From NCBI GenBank assembly GCA_943787225.1, contig CALSLP010000002.1, positions 210,648 through 274,647 of the forward strand: 64,000 bases of DNA. Reading direction: 5' to 3'. The DNA comes from an uncultured Alphaproteobacteria bacterium (GTDB lineage: Bacteria; Pseudomonadota; Alphaproteobacteria; MPNO01; UBA2964). The position numbers and the translations under genes were made by a program. Under the pieces are notes generated by a model. It was not told the origin of the DNA and made no database searches. It was given only the letters and a program-made list of their open reading frames with translations. Of the stretch, positions 37,021 through 46,506 are shown in pieces (position 1 is the first letter of the stretch; each line of letters starts with the position of its first letter).

Positions 37021-37777
37021 ATGGCAACCAACCCGACGATGTCCGAACGCGCCGACGCGCTCGAAGAACAGCAGATTCAGGAGCTCGGTGACCGCCTTGT
37101 CACCAAATCCTTGCTATATCACCTTGCCGATGGCGAACAATCACTGGGCAACCGCTTCGGCGCTGGCACCGGCAAACAGCTCTTGATGGGCGAAGACCCC
37201 CGACTACCAGCGATGCCGGAGGCTCCATCACTGCTCGATTTCTTTCGGCTTCGGTTCGCACCGACTCAGGCCCACCTTCTGCAAAGTGCCAATCTTGCCC
37301 AAAAGAACGGGCTTCCGGAAAAGATGGTGCTGGCCTGTTTCTTGCACGACATCGCCGTGATCGGGTTCATTCGCTCCGATCATGGGTACTGGGGCGCGCA
37401 GCTATTGGAGCCTTATGTTGATGAAGAAGTCAGCTGGGCAATCCGTATGCATCAGTGCCTGCGATTCTATCCCGACGAGTCAGTGGGCTATGCTTACCCC
37501 GATAATTACCGCCGCATGTTCGGCGATGATTACCAACCAGAACCCTATATCGCCGCGGAATATGAACGCGCCAAAAACCATAAATGGTACATGTCGGCGA
37601 CGGATGATCTGTGTAAACGATCTCTACTCGTTTGATCCGGATGTCGTCGTGGAAATTGAGCAATTCGAAGACGTCATCGGACGCCATTTCAAACAGCCAA
37701 AGGAAGGGCTGGGGAATGACAATACGCCGGCCTCCCATATGTGGCGGACGTTAAGACGGCCCTGTAACGCGCTTTAA
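37021..37777 (+). pseudogene. HD-domain protein, one frame break near C-terminus
   Basis: The first frame encodes MATNPTMSERADALEEQQIQ and contains the metal-binding ACFLHDIAVIGFIRSDHGYWGAQ (HD pair). After NHKWYMSA an extra base at about 37600 (GCGACGG for GCGCGG) shifts the frame; the continuation RMICVNDLYSFDPD, with Asp ligand in NDLY, ends ...WRTLRRPCNAL at 37777. About 252 residues in total, the size of HD-domain proteins of the inositol-oxygenase-like/peptidase-associated group. Enzymatic activity (phosphohydrolase or oxygenase) cannot be decided. The frameshift is not in an obvious homopolymer. Confidence 0.7.
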
Positions 37778-37782
37778 CCTGA

Positions 37783-38238
37783 TTATTCGACCAAAGCAGA
37801 TTCCAGGGCCTGACGGACTGCGTCGGGTAACGGCATGGACTTGCCTGTCGCGGAATCGAAAAACACTGATATGACCTCGGCGGTCGCGATACAAAGCTGC
37901 CCATCGAAGACGCCCTGCCCGAGGACAAACGACGAATTGCCGATCCGGCTCACCACCGTGCCGATATCAATGGTCGCCGGATAGGACAGCGCGGCATGAT
38001 AGGTGGCGGTGAATTTCTTAATCGCAAAGCCGGTAAGTATATTGCCACCAAGATCAGCCATTCGTTCCTCGCGCAGATGTACGCGGCCATCCTCAAAATA
38101 CTGATTAATCGCCCCATTATTGACGTGACCATTGGGATCAAGGTCACGATAGCGCACGATATCCTGCGTCCAGGTCGCATAAACCTGCCGGTCGGTAAGG
38201 TCCAATTCTGTTATCACGTCACTTAAATCCTGTTTCAT
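37783..38238 (-). CDS. 4HBT-family acyl-CoA thioesterase
   Basis: This 151-residue hotdog-fold protein contains the 4-hydroxybenzoyl-CoA thioesterase signature IVRYRDLDPNGHVNNGAINQYFEDGR, with the acidic residue and His of the active site in YRDLDPNGHVNN. The C-terminal part ATAEVISVFFDSATGKSMPLPD is typical. It starts MKQDLSDVITELDL and overlaps the end of the aldo/keto reductase gene by 20 bp, so both are in one operon. It hydrolyses an acyl-CoA; specificity unknown. It is convergent with the HD-domain gene. Confidence 0.85.
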   Translation of the reverse strand: MKQDLSDVITELDLTDRQVYATWTQDIVRYRDLDPNGHVNNGAINQYFEDGRVHLREERMADLGGNILTGFAIKKFTATYHAALSYPATIDIGTVVSRIGNSSFVLGQGVFDGQLCIATAEVISVFFDSATGKSMPLPDAVRQALESALVE

Positions 38239-39198
38239 AGAGCCGATCGAGCTTTTCCACCGCGTCCTTGCTCAAGGGACCCATCTCAGCAGCCGAGGCC
38301 GCTTCATCGAGATGAGCCGATTCCGACAAGCCAACAATTGCTGTCGACACTGTCTCATTACTAAGGGCGAACCGAACTGCCGCTTGCGCCCGAGAGCCAA
38401 ATTCTTTTCCAAGCGACACAAACACCGCTTCAGCGTTGCGGATTTCTGTTTCTGCTTCGGTATTCGCTGTCAAAATACTTTCGCGACCGGTGCGTACCGG
38501 CGTTGCCAAATAGCTGGCCGCAAAGATGCGGATCGCCATCACCGCCATATCTTGCGTGCGACAGCTCGCTATTATGCCACTGCCGTCGTAGCTCGACCAA
38601 TCACGAACCACCTCATCCCACGCAGAGGACGGGTTAATCAGATTGTAATAGACCTGCGCCGCATCGAACCGCCCACTCTTCGATGACCTCTATCGTTGAT
38701 TTATTGTGGCCGAGCGCCGTCAGTCCGAGAAATCTAGTAATACCCCTGATCCCTCAATCTTTCCATCGCATCCGCCATACCACCATCGCGCAATACGTGA
38801 TCAGGCGAAATCGTACGGCCTGACGCTTCGGGCATAATCAGGCTGTGGATTTGCAGCAGGTCTACGTGGTCGCGCTTCAACCGCCCCAGACTCTCCGTCA
38901 CACTGCGTTCAACCTGACTCACCAGACTTTCTGAACTGGTGATATCAATTCGGACTTTAGTTGAAACAAAAGGTATTTCAGGCACTTCCGCCAGCAACCA
39001 TCCCAAAGCCTCTTCGGATTTTCCATCACCGTATTGCGGTGCGGTATCAAACCAGTTGATTCCGATATCCAGTGCCCGACGCACGGCAGCACGGCGCGTG
39101 TCATCATCGGCATTGATCAAAATGCCACCCGATCGGCCACCACCGAAGGCAAGTTCCGAGACCTGCATTTCTGATCGGCCAAAGCGACGTAGTTTCAT
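38219..39198 (-). pseudogene. Aldo/keto reductase, two frame breaks
   Basis: The first frame has the start MKLRRFGRSEMQVSELAFG, the catalytic NWFDTAPQYGDGKSEEALGW (Asp and Tyr), the Lys strand PFVSTKVRID and the His of DLLQIHSL. After RDQG the GGGG run (plus strand CCCC 38743-38746) carries one base too many; the middle frame reads ITRFLGLTALGHNKSTIEVIE. Another extra base near 38676-38681 then leads into GRFDAAQVYYNLINPSSAW, continuing to the stop at 38219. Read through, the protein is about 325 residues, complete, and NADPH dependent by family. Confidence 0.8.
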
Positions 39199-39275
39199 TC
39201 TCAGCCAAGCTCCTGTAAATCTGACATATCAAAGCGCACGATCAGCCGCGCACAACAACCGTTATGGAGATTAAA

Positions 39276-39701
39276 ATGGCAGACACCGCCCCAACACTCA
39301 AATTAACCAGCGACGGCGCCATGAAGGTTCTGCAAGCCGCTATTGGCAAAGCCCGGGATATGGGCGTGCCGCAATGTATCTCCGTGGTCGATACCGGTGG
39401 GCATCTTTTGGCCTTCTGCCGCATGGACGGTGCGTTCGTTATGTCCAACACCTCCTCACGCCGCAAAGCAGAGACCGCCGCCATCTATGGTGCGCCCACC
39501 GGAGACATTCCAGAAGGCGTTGATATTAAGCTCGCATTGGTTACCGAAGGCCAGCGCGTCAACCTTCCAGGCGGCTTGCCCCTGATTGTTGACGGCCAGG
39601 TCGTTGGTGCTATCGGGGTTGGGTCCGGCACCGGGGCGCAGGATCTCGAAGTCGCCAAGGTTGGTGTCGCCGCTTTGGAAGGTGCTCAGCGTTTCGACTG
39701 A
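39276..39701 (+). CDS. GlcG/HbpS-family protein
   Basis: The 141-residue protein starts at the ATG 39276 (after GGAGATTAAA) with MADTAPTLKLTSDGAMKVL. GVPQCISVVDTGGHLLAFCRMDGAF and the glycine-rich end GLPLIVDGQVVGAIGVGSGTGAQDLEVAKVG match the GlcG/HbpS (DUF336) fold, found next to hydroxyacid oxidation genes and in haem-binding or dehydratase-associated roles. Its exact role here is unknown. It is divergent from the aldo/keto reductase and convergent with the LLM oxidoreductase (4 bp gap). Confidence 0.82.
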   Translation: MADTAPTLKLTSDGAMKVLQAAIGKARDMGVPQCISVVDTGGHLLAFCRMDGAFVMSNTSSRRKAETAAIYGAPTGDIPEGVDIKLALVTEGQRVNLPGGLPLIVDGQVVGAIGVGSGTGAQDLEVAKVGVAALEGAQRFD

Positions 39702-39705
39702 GAGA

Positions 39706-40716
39706 TCAGGCACCGAGTACTGGTGCGACCCTGTCAATAAACAACCCGACAGAGGCTTCGGCTTCTGTCGGCGACATATCACCGAATACGAACTGGCCAA
39801 CAAGATAGTTGGCATCTGATACAGACATTTCGTTGCGCAAAACTTCGATCACGGTTTCCGGCGATCCCGCAACGGCTCGGCCTAGTGCCGCCATCGCATC
39901 GAATTCTGCCGGTCGCTGATGCCGTGGTGCCGCTTTGCCTCGGTGGTTAAACAGATAGTTGAAACTATTATGCCAGACCGGATAGGCGCGCCGCGCGACA
40001 TCCAATGCCTGCTCGTCGGTCTCACCGACTACAATAAACCGGCCAATGCCGATTTTCGGATCAGGTCTGCTAGCAGGACCAGCCTCGTTCCAAGCCGCCT
40101 TAAAGGCAGCGACCATCGGCCCCGTATCTGTAGCGGTATCAAGGCTGATAACGTTAAGTCCATTTGTCCCGGCACGCGCCGCACTATCAACGGCATGAAT
40201 CCCATACCACATTGGCGGATATGGGATTTGCTTGGGTTCCAGCGCAACCGGCACATCATTGAGTGTATAAAATTTACCCTGATAATCGACATGGTGATCT
40301 TTCAGCGCCATCAGAATGATTTCCAGTGACTCGGTATATATATCCTGTGCTTCCGCCGGATCCTGGCCAAAGATATCGATCTCAAGTGGCGACGCGCCCC
40401 GGCCAAAGCCGAGCTCCAACCGACCACCACTCATTTGATCAAGCATACAAATTTCTTCAGCCAATCGTAGAGGATGATACAGCGGCAGAGCATACACCAT
40501 GGGCCCGAAGCGAAGTGTTTTGGTACGCTGTGCGACCGCTGACAGAAACACACTCGGCGAGGGCGCCATTCCCAGCGGTGTCGCATGATGCTCCGCGACG
40601 TGATAGCCGTAGAATCCGCCACGGTCATACATTTCGATGACCCGCAGGCGCGATTCGTAATAGGCATCAAGCGGGATGTTTCCACGATCAAGGTGATCGA
40701 AGACTCCGAAATCCAT
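39706..40716 (-). CDS. LLM-class flavin-dependent oxidoreductase
   Basis: This 336-residue bacterial-luciferase-like protein starts MDFGVFDHLDRGNIPLDAYY at the ATG 40714-40716, preceded by GGAGAGTCTT. Family features are YGYHVAEHHATPLGMAPSPSVFLSAVAQRTKTLRFGPMVYALPLYHPLRLAEEI, read here in parts, and LDQMSGGRLELGFGRGASPLEI. Such enzymes use reduced FMN to mono-oxygenate alkanals, sulphonates or other substrates. No flavin reductase is adjacent. It is divergent from the hydrolase at 40871, which belongs to a set of genes (hydrolase, GST, thioesterase) reading the other way. Confidence 0.86.
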   Translation of the reverse strand: MDFGVFDHLDRGNIPLDAYYESRLRVIEMYDRGGFYGYHVAEHHATPLGMAPSPSVFLSAVAQRTKTLRFGPMVYALPLYHPLRLAEEICMLDQMSGGRLELGFGRGASPLEIDIFGQDPAEAQDIYTESLEIILMALKDHHVDYQGKFYTLNDVPVALEPKQIPYPPMWYGIHAVDSAARAGTNGLNVISLDTATDTGPMVAAFKAAWNEAGPASRPDPKIGIGRFIVVGETDEQALDVARRAYPVWHNSFNYLFNHRGKAAPRHQRPAEFDAMAALGRAVAGSPETVIEVLRNEMSVSDANYLVGQFVFGDMSPTEAEASVGLFIDRVAPVLGA

Positions 40717-40870
40717 AAGACTCTCCAGAACCAATTTTGCGCATTATTGCCTCTCGGAGAGACCACGTATAGCGAACCACCAATTATTTCTCCGCACCAA
40801 TCCCGGTGTTCCCCTTGCCAAAGACCGATAGCGCCGCCAAGTTTAGCGCATATAAAACGGAGGGTTGAAC

Positions 40871-41698
40871 TTGCTGAACAGCCAAAAAGCCGAAATTGCT
40901 GGTCATTCAGTACATTATTGGGAGGGGGGCGAAGGCTTCCCGGTTCTCATGCTGCACGGCGTTGGTCCAGGCACGTCAATTGTCGGAAACTTCGGTCCTG
41001 TCCTGGAACCGCTGGCGGAACATTGTCACATTTTCGCGGCCGACCTTATCGGCTTCGGCGAGTCAGGCCGAAAAAGCGCGGCACCATTATTTGATGTCGA
41101 TCTCTGGGTAGAGCAAGCACTTGCGATGATCGACGAAATTTTACCACCCGGCCCTTGCGGCATAGCCGGTCATTCTCTCGGCGGTGCGCTCGCCCTCAAA
41201 ACGGCCAGTCGGTGCGACCGAGTCAACTGCGTCCTGACCTCCAGCTCTGTTGGGGCGTCTTACTCTCTCAACGATGCCCTCGACGGTTTCTGGACCCTGC
41301 CTAATACGCCGGACGCCCTGAAAGACTCCATGATAAAGATGGTAGGTAATCCAGCAGCCCTGACAGACGAGATGATCGATCAACGCTGGGCGCTCTTAAA
41401 AACAGGCGACTACGCGGCCTATTTCGGCGAGATGTTTGCCCCACCGCGGCAGCAATATCTCGATGCAGCAGTTCTTAGCCCCGAAGAGCTCGCAAATATT
41501 TCTGCCAAAGTCGTCATGCTGCATGGCCGCGACGACCAACCCTGCCCGGCGGAAGAAACAACGAACACTCTGGCTCAGTCGCTATCGGGTGCTGACGTTC
41601 ATTTATTCGGCAATTGCGGTCACAACCTGCCCCGCGAACGGTCAGAGGATTACCTAACCGCCGCCATTCAACTATTCGAAACGGAGACTAATTCATGA
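40871..41698 (+). CDS. Alpha/beta hydrolase of the meta-cleavage hydrolase type
   Basis: About 275 residues. GGAGGG lies 7 bp before the TTG at 40871; a TTG at 40865 is also in frame but too close. Fold motifs are PVLMLHGVGPGTSIVGNFGPVLEPLAE, read in parts, ADLIGFGESGR, the nucleophile elbow CGIAGHSLGGALAL (Ser), the acid in LHGRDDQPCP and the His of FGNCGHNLPRERS. The pattern resembles hydrolases acting on carbon-carbon bonds of ring-cleavage products (MhpC/XylF-like). Overlaps the GST start by 4 bp (ATGA). Confidence 0.82.
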   Translation: MLNSQKAEIAGHSVHYWEGGEGFPVLMLHGVGPGTSIVGNFGPVLEPLAEHCHIFAADLIGFGESGRKSAAPLFDVDLWVEQALAMIDEILPPGPCGIAGHSLGGALALKTASRCDRVNCVLTSSSVGASYSLNDALDGFWTLPNTPDALKDSMIKMVGNPAALTDEMIDQRWALLKTGDYAAYFGEMFAPPRQQYLDAAVLSPEELANISAKVVMLHGRDDQPCPAEETTNTLAQSLSGADVHLFGNCGHNLPRERSEDYLTAAIQLFETETNS

Positions 41699-42315
41699 TC
41701 CATCTATATGCCGCCCCCACCACCAACGGTATTCGGGCCAAGGTCACCCTTGACGAATGTGGCGTTGATTACAAATTACACCGCGTCGACATGAAGGCAG
41801 GCGAACACAAAACGCCTGACTATCTCGCAATGAACCCGATGGGGATGACACCGGTCATTGTCGACGAAGACGGACCCGGCGGTGAGAAATTCACCACCCC
41901 GCAATCCATCGCCATCATGTTCTATGTGGCAGAGAAAGTTGGAAAGTTCATCCCAACCGACCCAGCAAAACGCGCTGCCTTCTGGGACCCGATGATGAAT
42001 GCGACGACAGACATTGGCCCGACCTATGGCGCCATATCCTTTATTGGGCGTATGAATGAACCGCACGACCCGACTCGTGAGAACTTTATCGCCAGGCTGC
42101 ATGAAAACTATCAGGTCTGGGACGGTTTTCTGAGTGGACGCGACTATTGCGCCGGTGACGAGATAACAATTTGCGATTTTGCCCTGTTCGGCATTCACGC
42201 CCGCACCACAGCCTTAATTCCCCAGGCACTCGAGGGTGCACCGAACCTCGCCCGTTGGGCCGCTACGATGAATAAGCGGCCAGGCGTTCAGAAAGGACTG
42301 AACTTCGATGGCTGA
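41695..42315 (+). CDS. Glutathione S-transferase family protein
   Basis: This is a 206-residue cytosolic GST with N-terminal thioredoxin fold MIHLYAAPTTNGIRAKVTLDE, cis-Pro in NPMGMTPVIVD, the glutathione-binding TTPQSIAIMFYVAEK and a helical domain with DEITICDFALFG (N-capping motif). The start is the ATG overlapping the preceding stop, and the stop overlaps the thioesterase start by 8 bp, so hydrolase-GST-thioesterase form one operon. Unlike the copy at 14988-15552 this one is complete. Possible role: glutathione-dependent isomerisation or dehalogenation. Confidence 0.88.
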   Translation: MIHLYAAPTTNGIRAKVTLDECGVDYKLHRVDMKAGEHKTPDYLAMNPMGMTPVIVDEDGPGGEKFTTPQSIAIMFYVAEKVGKFIPTDPAKRAAFWDPMMNATTDIGPTYGAISFIGRMNEPHDPTRENFIARLHENYQVWDGFLSGRDYCAGDEITICDFALFGIHARTTALIPQALEGAPNLARWAATMNKRPGVQKGLNFDG

Positions 42316-42730
42316 GTGGACTGAAACCCATCGCGCCGTCGTTCATCCGTGGAATTGCGATGTTCTCGGACATATGAATGTTCGCTGGTATGCCCATCTG
42401 TTCGACGATGCCGAATTTCATCTCTGGTCCATCGTCGGGCTGAGCCACGCCACCCTAAAGAAAAGCGGCATTGTCACCGTCATCGCCAATACCAATACCG
42501 ATTTCCTGCATGAAGCCGCCGCGGGGGAACTTCTCACAATAGAAAGTGCCTTCACCAAACTCGGCGGCAAGAGCCTGACGATCAACCAGCGCATGACCAA
42601 TTCCGAAAACGGGATGCTGATCGCGACCCAGAGCACCGTCGCGGTATTTTTTGATATGGAAACCCGTAAAGCGGCTGCCATGCCAAACAACATCCGGTCT
42701 AAACTCGAAGGCGTTTTGGTAACCTTGTGA
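42308..42730 (+). CDS. Thioesterase (4HBT family)
   Basis: This 140-residue hotdog-fold protein contains AVVHPWNCDVLGHMNVRWYAHLFDDAEF, with the Asp/His of the family in CDVLGHMNV, and EAAAGELLTIESAFTKLGGKS. It overlaps the GST by 8 bp. Probably hydrolyses an acyl-CoA intermediate. It differs from the thioesterase at 37783 in sequence but is of the same fold. Confidence 0.85.
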   Translation: MAEWTETHRAVVHPWNCDVLGHMNVRWYAHLFDDAEFHLWSIVGLSHATLKKSGIVTVIANTNTDFLHEAAAGELLTIESAFTKLGGKSLTINQRMTNSENGMLIATQSTVAVFFDMETRKAAAMPNNIRSKLEGVLVTL

Positions 42731-42834
42731 GATTCTAAAGGAGCTTTCTGAAAAAGCCGCTTGCACAAAGCCAAAAAATGCTATGAGTGGCGCACCCAAG
42801 AGAATTCGAAACAAACAAAGCGGCCGGTGATAAA

Positions 42835-43134
42835 ATGGACGACGAAATCAAGAAACTGACCCAGCACGATATGAGCGACGACTGCCCGGTCTGTCGTACG
42901 CAAGATGTCGTCGCCATGGCGCTGATGCCAGCCGCTGCAGCATGGGAAATGGCGAATGAGTTACCGCGTTTTTCACTGGCGCTTCAGGGCGCTGCCGGCT
43001 TGCTTGGTGCCATGTTGGAAGAAGGCGTCGATCGTACCGAAATCGATACAGCGCTTAGCGACTTGCTGGATGATATCGAAGCCGCCATCGCCGAAGACCG
43101 GGTCATGGGCGGCCCCCCTCAAGGCAGCGCCTAG
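42835..43134 (+). CDS. Conserved-looking small protein, unknown function, with CPVC motif
   Basis: The ATG at 42835 begins MDDEIKKLTQHDMSDDCPVC; a GTG at 42787 would add 16 residues and is less convincing. The 99-residue protein is acidic, with a single CxxC pair, a hydrophobic helix (VVAMALMPAAAAWEMANELP) and a Gly-rich helix (LALQGAAGLLGAMLEEG). No family recognised. It ends 3 bp before the end of the convergent glycosyltransferase gene. Confidence 0.55.
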   Translation: MDDEIKKLTQHDMSDDCPVCRTQDVVAMALMPAAAAWEMANELPRFSLALQGAAGLLGAMLEEGVDRTEIDTALSDLLDDIEAAIAEDRVMGGPPQGSA

Positions 43135-43136
43135 AT

Positions 43137-43907
43137 CTATCGGACTTTATTCTTTCGGAGAATTTCCTGCGCCTTGATATAGGTCAGGACAGGATACATC
43201 GCGGAAAACAACGCCAACGCCACGCCGATATACCCCTCGCGATGCCCTTTCTTGCCAAAATAGGATTGCAGGAAACGGCTAAAGAAGCGTCGGAAGGTCG
43301 ATAATCCACCAGGAACAATGTTCGCCGCAACGGCATCCGCCGCCGCCGCAGAGCTATAGCTGTTTAATCGCGCATACATACCCGCCATATCTTCATCGAC
43401 ATAGTGATCAATCCCGGCCGTCATCTCACCCCGTTGGCCCTGAAGCGTGATTTTCGGATGCACGGTCCCGCCATGCCATTTCTTCTTACCGCGTCGAAAA
43501 AGCGCCGCTTTGCCGCCAACGCCGTTATAGGCACCCCAGCCATATTGCACATAACGGTCCCCGACATAGTTGCGAAACGGAATGACGTAATAATCAGCTG
43601 ATGTTGAAGGAAGTGTTTCCGTGATCTCTTGCGCCAGCTCAGCTGTCACCCGCTCATCACCGTCAAGCTCGAGGATCCAGTCTCCGGAACAGCCATCAAT
43701 TCCGGCGCTACGCCGCTCGCCTTCATCAGGCCATGCCCCTTCGACGATCTTGGCACCAAGTTCCTCAGCAATCGAGCCCGTCTCGTCTGTCGAGCGATCG
43801 AGCAGAACCACGACCTCATCGGCAAACGCGCCGCTCTTTATACAATCGGCAATCTGTCGCTCTTCATTATGAGCAACGATCAAAAGAGAAAGTTTCACGT
43901 CAGACAC
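43137..43907 (-). CDS. Glycosyltransferase family 2 (WaaE/KdtX-like)
   Basis: About 256 residues from the GTG at 43905-43907 (after AGGGGCGG); an ATG at 43943 has no ribosome-binding site. The GT-A motifs SLLIVAHNEERQIADCIKS, DEVVVLLDRSTDETGSIAEELGAKIV, read in parts, and the acidic metal site WILELDGDERVT are present, together with VHPKITLQG and a C-terminal membrane-proximal helix (LFSAMYPVLTYIKAQEIL). The family adds glucose or a similar sugar to lipopolysaccharide inner core. It is divergent from the methyltransferase at 44060. Confidence 0.82.
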   Translation of the reverse strand: MSDVKLSLLIVAHNEERQIADCIKSGAFADEVVVLLDRSTDETGSIAEELGAKIVEGAWPDEGERRSAGIDGCSGDWILELDGDERVTAELAQEITETLPSTSADYYVIPFRNYVGDRYVQYGWGAYNGVGGKAALFRRGKKKWHGGTVHPKITLQGQRGEMTAGIDHYVDEDMAGMYARLNSYSSAAAADAVAANIVPGGLSTFRRFFSRFLQSYFGKKGHREGYIGVALALFSAMYPVLTYIKAQEILRKNKVR

Positions 43908-44059
43908 AAACCGCCCCTGCGACTCGAAAAATATACCCGTCATGACATCATGTCAGAATCAGTCAGCTCATGTGACACACAATCGACAAAGGGGCTAGTG
44001 TCGGTGAATCAGGTTCGGTATGTTGGCCGAACGATTATCAGCTCCCGGGATACAAAGAC

Positions 44060-44747
44060 GTGAAGGCCAAAAGAAATATAGCACAACGCCTTCTGGACAG
44101 GTTTTTCTACAAGTACTACGCCCGCAACCTGCTCTACGAGTTGCAGATGCGCGCACGCTCAGAAGCGGCTGACTTTGTTCAGGCGGAAATGCCAGAAGCC
44201 CAGATTTTCCAGGCACATCGCGACATTATTCGGTTTGCGGTCGAAAATTCGGGTGCAGATGGCCTGTTTCTTGAATTCGGCGTCGCCACCGGCAACACAA
44301 TTGGCGAGATCGCCCGTTCCGCACCCGCTGGCAAAACCGTTTATGGCTTTGATAGTTTTCAGGGGCTGCCCGGAGACTGGTCGGGTCATGTCGAAACCAG
44401 CGGTGCCTTTAAACAAAAAGGCCTGCCATCTGTTCCGTCTAACGCCACCCTGGTCCCGGGACTGTTTGGTGACACGCTACCATCCTTTATGACGGAGCAT
44501 GATGGACCGGTGAGCTTCGCTCCATATCGATTGCGACCTTTACAGCTCAACCGTCACCATCCTCGAGAACATCGGCTCGCGCCTTCAGGCGGGCACGATG
44601 GTTCTGTTTGACGAGTACTTCAACTATCCGAGCTGGAAGCTCCATGAGCACAAAGCCTGGCTGGAGTTCTGCGAAAAGACCGGCACCAAGTTTACCTATA
44701 TCGGCTTCACCGCCCTCGACGGACGTGTCCTCGTCCGCATCGACTGA
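44060..44747 (+). pseudogene. SAM-dependent methyltransferase (TylF/macrocin O-methyltransferase-like), one frame break
   Basis: The GTG start gives MKAKRNIAQRLLDRFF and the SAM-binding motif LFLEFGVATGNTIGEIAR, then YGFDSFQGLPGDWSG. After VSFA an extra C in CTCCATAT (44522-44523) breaks the frame; the next frame reads HIDCDLYSSTVTILENIGSRL, with the metal-binding HIDCDLYSS typical of TylF-type enzymes, and runs to the TGA at 44745-44747. Total about 229 residues. The acceptor is unknown; the neighbouring glycosyltransferase suggests a surface glycan. Confidence 0.75.
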
Positions 44748-44905
44748 CCCCATAGTCTAATCGCTCCCGTTAACGGACCGACGGTGTGTGAACTCACCCC
44801 TGCCCTCCATGTGCCCTCTTCACTAAGTTGTCATTTGACAACAAAACTATACGATCTTTTAAATGAAGATACTCAAAGAAATTCAACACCACAGGGAGAC
44901 AGAAA

Positions 44906-45448
44906 ATGCAGGGATTAATCAAATTCATCGCCACCGCCATCGCCGCAATTTTTTTAATCGGAACGGCCCTGGCCGACACGGAAAACGTAAAGTTCCCCAA
45001 GGGTTATGGTGAAAAATTCGTCCGTTATCACGCCATCGACAAACCCAGCAAAAGATTTGGACCAACCCACCGTATTTTCTTTATCAACAAAATCGGGCTG
45101 AATGCTGTAAAGGCCGGCAAACCATTGCCAAACGGCACTGTCATCATTCGGGAAGACTGGCATGTCAAAAATGACGGCAAAAAGAATGCCATCAAGGGCG
45201 CCAATGGCAAATATATTGTCACCGAGAAAAAAGGCGCGCTGGTGATGGAAAAAGGCGAGGGCTGGGGCGCGGCCTATCCAGCGAGCATGCGCAATGGCAA
45301 TTGGGAATACGCCATCTTCAAAGCGAGTGGAGAACGCAATCTCAAGGCAGCCCCGCGCATCAAGGGCTGCTTTGGCTGCCATATGCGCAAGAAAGCGGAC
45401 GACTTCGTCTTTTCGATGAAGGAACTCAAGGCCGCCGCTAAAAAATAA
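44906..45448 (+). CDS. Cytochrome P460-family protein
   Basis: This 180-residue exported c-type cytochrome has a signal peptide (TAIAAIFLIGTALADTENV) and a single haem site, CFGCH, close to the C-terminus (RIKGCFGCHMRKKADDFVFS). The upstream beta-rich part (IIREDWHVKNDGKKNAIKGANGKYIV, read in parts) and the lysine residues are typical of the P460 family, which oxidises hydroxylamine or binds NO. The canonical cross-linking Lys cannot be identified with certainty. AGGGAGACAGAAA precedes the ATG. It stands alone between a methyltransferase and a TetR gene. Confidence 0.85.
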   Translation: MQGLIKFIATAIAAIFLIGTALADTENVKFPKGYGEKFVRYHAIDKPSKRFGPTHRIFFINKIGLNAVKAGKPLPNGTVIIREDWHVKNDGKKNAIKGANGKYIVTEKKGALVMEKGEGWGAAYPASMRNGNWEYAIFKASGERNLKAAPRIKGCFGCHMRKKADDFVFSMKELKAAAKK

Positions 45449-45477
45449 AGGCTAAGAAGTAACGGCACCAGATAGCG

Positions 45478-46221
45478 CTATTCGATAGGGCTGTCTTTCC
45501 GACTGGATAATCGCACGCCAAGCCGCCCCTTTGGTGGTTTGGCGTGTAGCTTCCTAAGGCTCACCACAGCGCCTACGAGGAAACATTCAACATTAAAAGC
45601 CACGAGTTCACCGAGATCATCCGGGAGCGGAGAATCATAAATATATTTGCGCATCCCCATATGCGCCAGGGCACCATGCAACATCATGACCAATTCGCGC
45701 TCGGCCCGCAGGACAGGTTTCTCTGCGGGTGGCGCCAGGCCCGCCTCCTGACGCAAGGCTGTAATCACCGGCATCAGAACCCTCTCGTTCAGTGGATAGG
45801 TATAGCGTGCCGCCAATTGCTGATCATCAAGGCCGGCTCTCATAAACAGTCGCACGCCCTGCTTTGACCGACGACCGACAATCTCCTGATAAAATTTCGT
45901 AAGGCGATCCAGCAAAGGCGTCGATGTATCAAGCAACCGTTCAACCTCAGTCTCGTCCCATTTTTGCGAGACAATTCCCTCAAACACCCGATCGATCAGC
46001 ACCTGCTTTGTCTTGAAATATCGATACAGCAGCGCTTGTGTGACACCGAGCTTCTTCGCCAGTTCCCGCGTCGGTGCCCGAAACCCATGCTCAGCAAAAA
46101 AATCCGTCGCCGAATCGACAATACGTTGCTCACCTGTACCACGCGGCGCCCGTTTGCGCGGTGTTTTCTTGCTTACTGGTTTTGGCTTTGCCAATCTTTT
46201 GATACGCGCCTCAGCCCGCAC
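45478..46221 (-). CDS. TetR-family transcriptional regulator
   Basis: This 247-residue protein has an Arg/Lys/Pro-rich N-terminal extension (KPKPVSKKTPRKRAPRGTG) and the TetR DNA-binding domain QRIVDSATDFFAEHGFRAPT, RELAKKLGVTQALLYRYF and KTKQVLIDRVFEG. The C-terminal helical domain is 150 residues. The basic extension is unusual and would strengthen DNA contact. No operator seen; it is convergent with the P460 gene. Confidence 0.85.
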   Translation of the reverse strand: MRAEARIKRLAKPKPVSKKTPRKRAPRGTGEQRIVDSATDFFAEHGFRAPTRELAKKLGVTQALLYRYFKTKQVLIDRVFEGIVSQKWDETEVERLLDTSTPLLDRLTKFYQEIVGRRSKQGVRLFMRAGLDDQQLAARYTYPLNERVLMPVITALRQEAGLAPPAEKPVLRAERELVMMLHGALAHMGMRKYIYDSPLPDDLGELVAFNVECFLVGAVVSLRKLHAKPPKGRLGVRLSSRKDSPIE

Positions 46222-46322
46222 CCTCCCAATGCTCTGCTACCCAGCGGAACTTAACCGCAGGCATTATCCCATAATGGTGGGCGAAGACCGCGCTACGGGC
46301 AAGGTTAGAATTGTCTGAAAAA

Positions 46323-46381
46323 TGGTGCCCCCGGGGAGAATCGAACTCCCACTCCCTTACGAGAACTGGATTTTGAATCCA
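46323..46381 (-). repeat. attachment-site copy: 59-bp 3' fragment of tRNA-Leu
   Basis: Perfect copy of 53292-53350 (offset 6969 bp). It corresponds to the anticodon arm to CCA end of tRNA-Leu(CAA) but lacks the 5' half, so it cannot be a functional tRNA. It marks the left end of the island. Confidence 0.9.
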
Positions 46382-46476
46382 CGGGGTGTACAGCTTAATT
46401 CTTTTGTCCTCTCTAGCGGAAAACCTAGGGTTTTAAGCTAATCAACTAACCAACTTCAGAAACAAAAACTCCATTT

Positions 46477-46495
46477 GGTCCAATATAAGTCCAAT
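46477..46495. repeat. Left GTCCAAT double-motif repeat (candidate integrase arm site)
   Basis: Contains ggtccaatataagtccaat, i.e. two GTCCAAT units separated by ATAA. The same 19 bp occur at 53135-53153, in the same orientation, near the right end of the island. It lies just upstream of the integrase start, so it could also be an operator for that gene. Confidence 0.5.
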
Positions 46496-46506
46496 GGAGA
46501 AGACAA

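Noticed and set aside
46323..46381. Second tRNA-Leu gene
   Set aside because: Only the 3' 59 bp are present; the 5' acceptor strand and D-arm are missing, so it is an attachment-site remnant.
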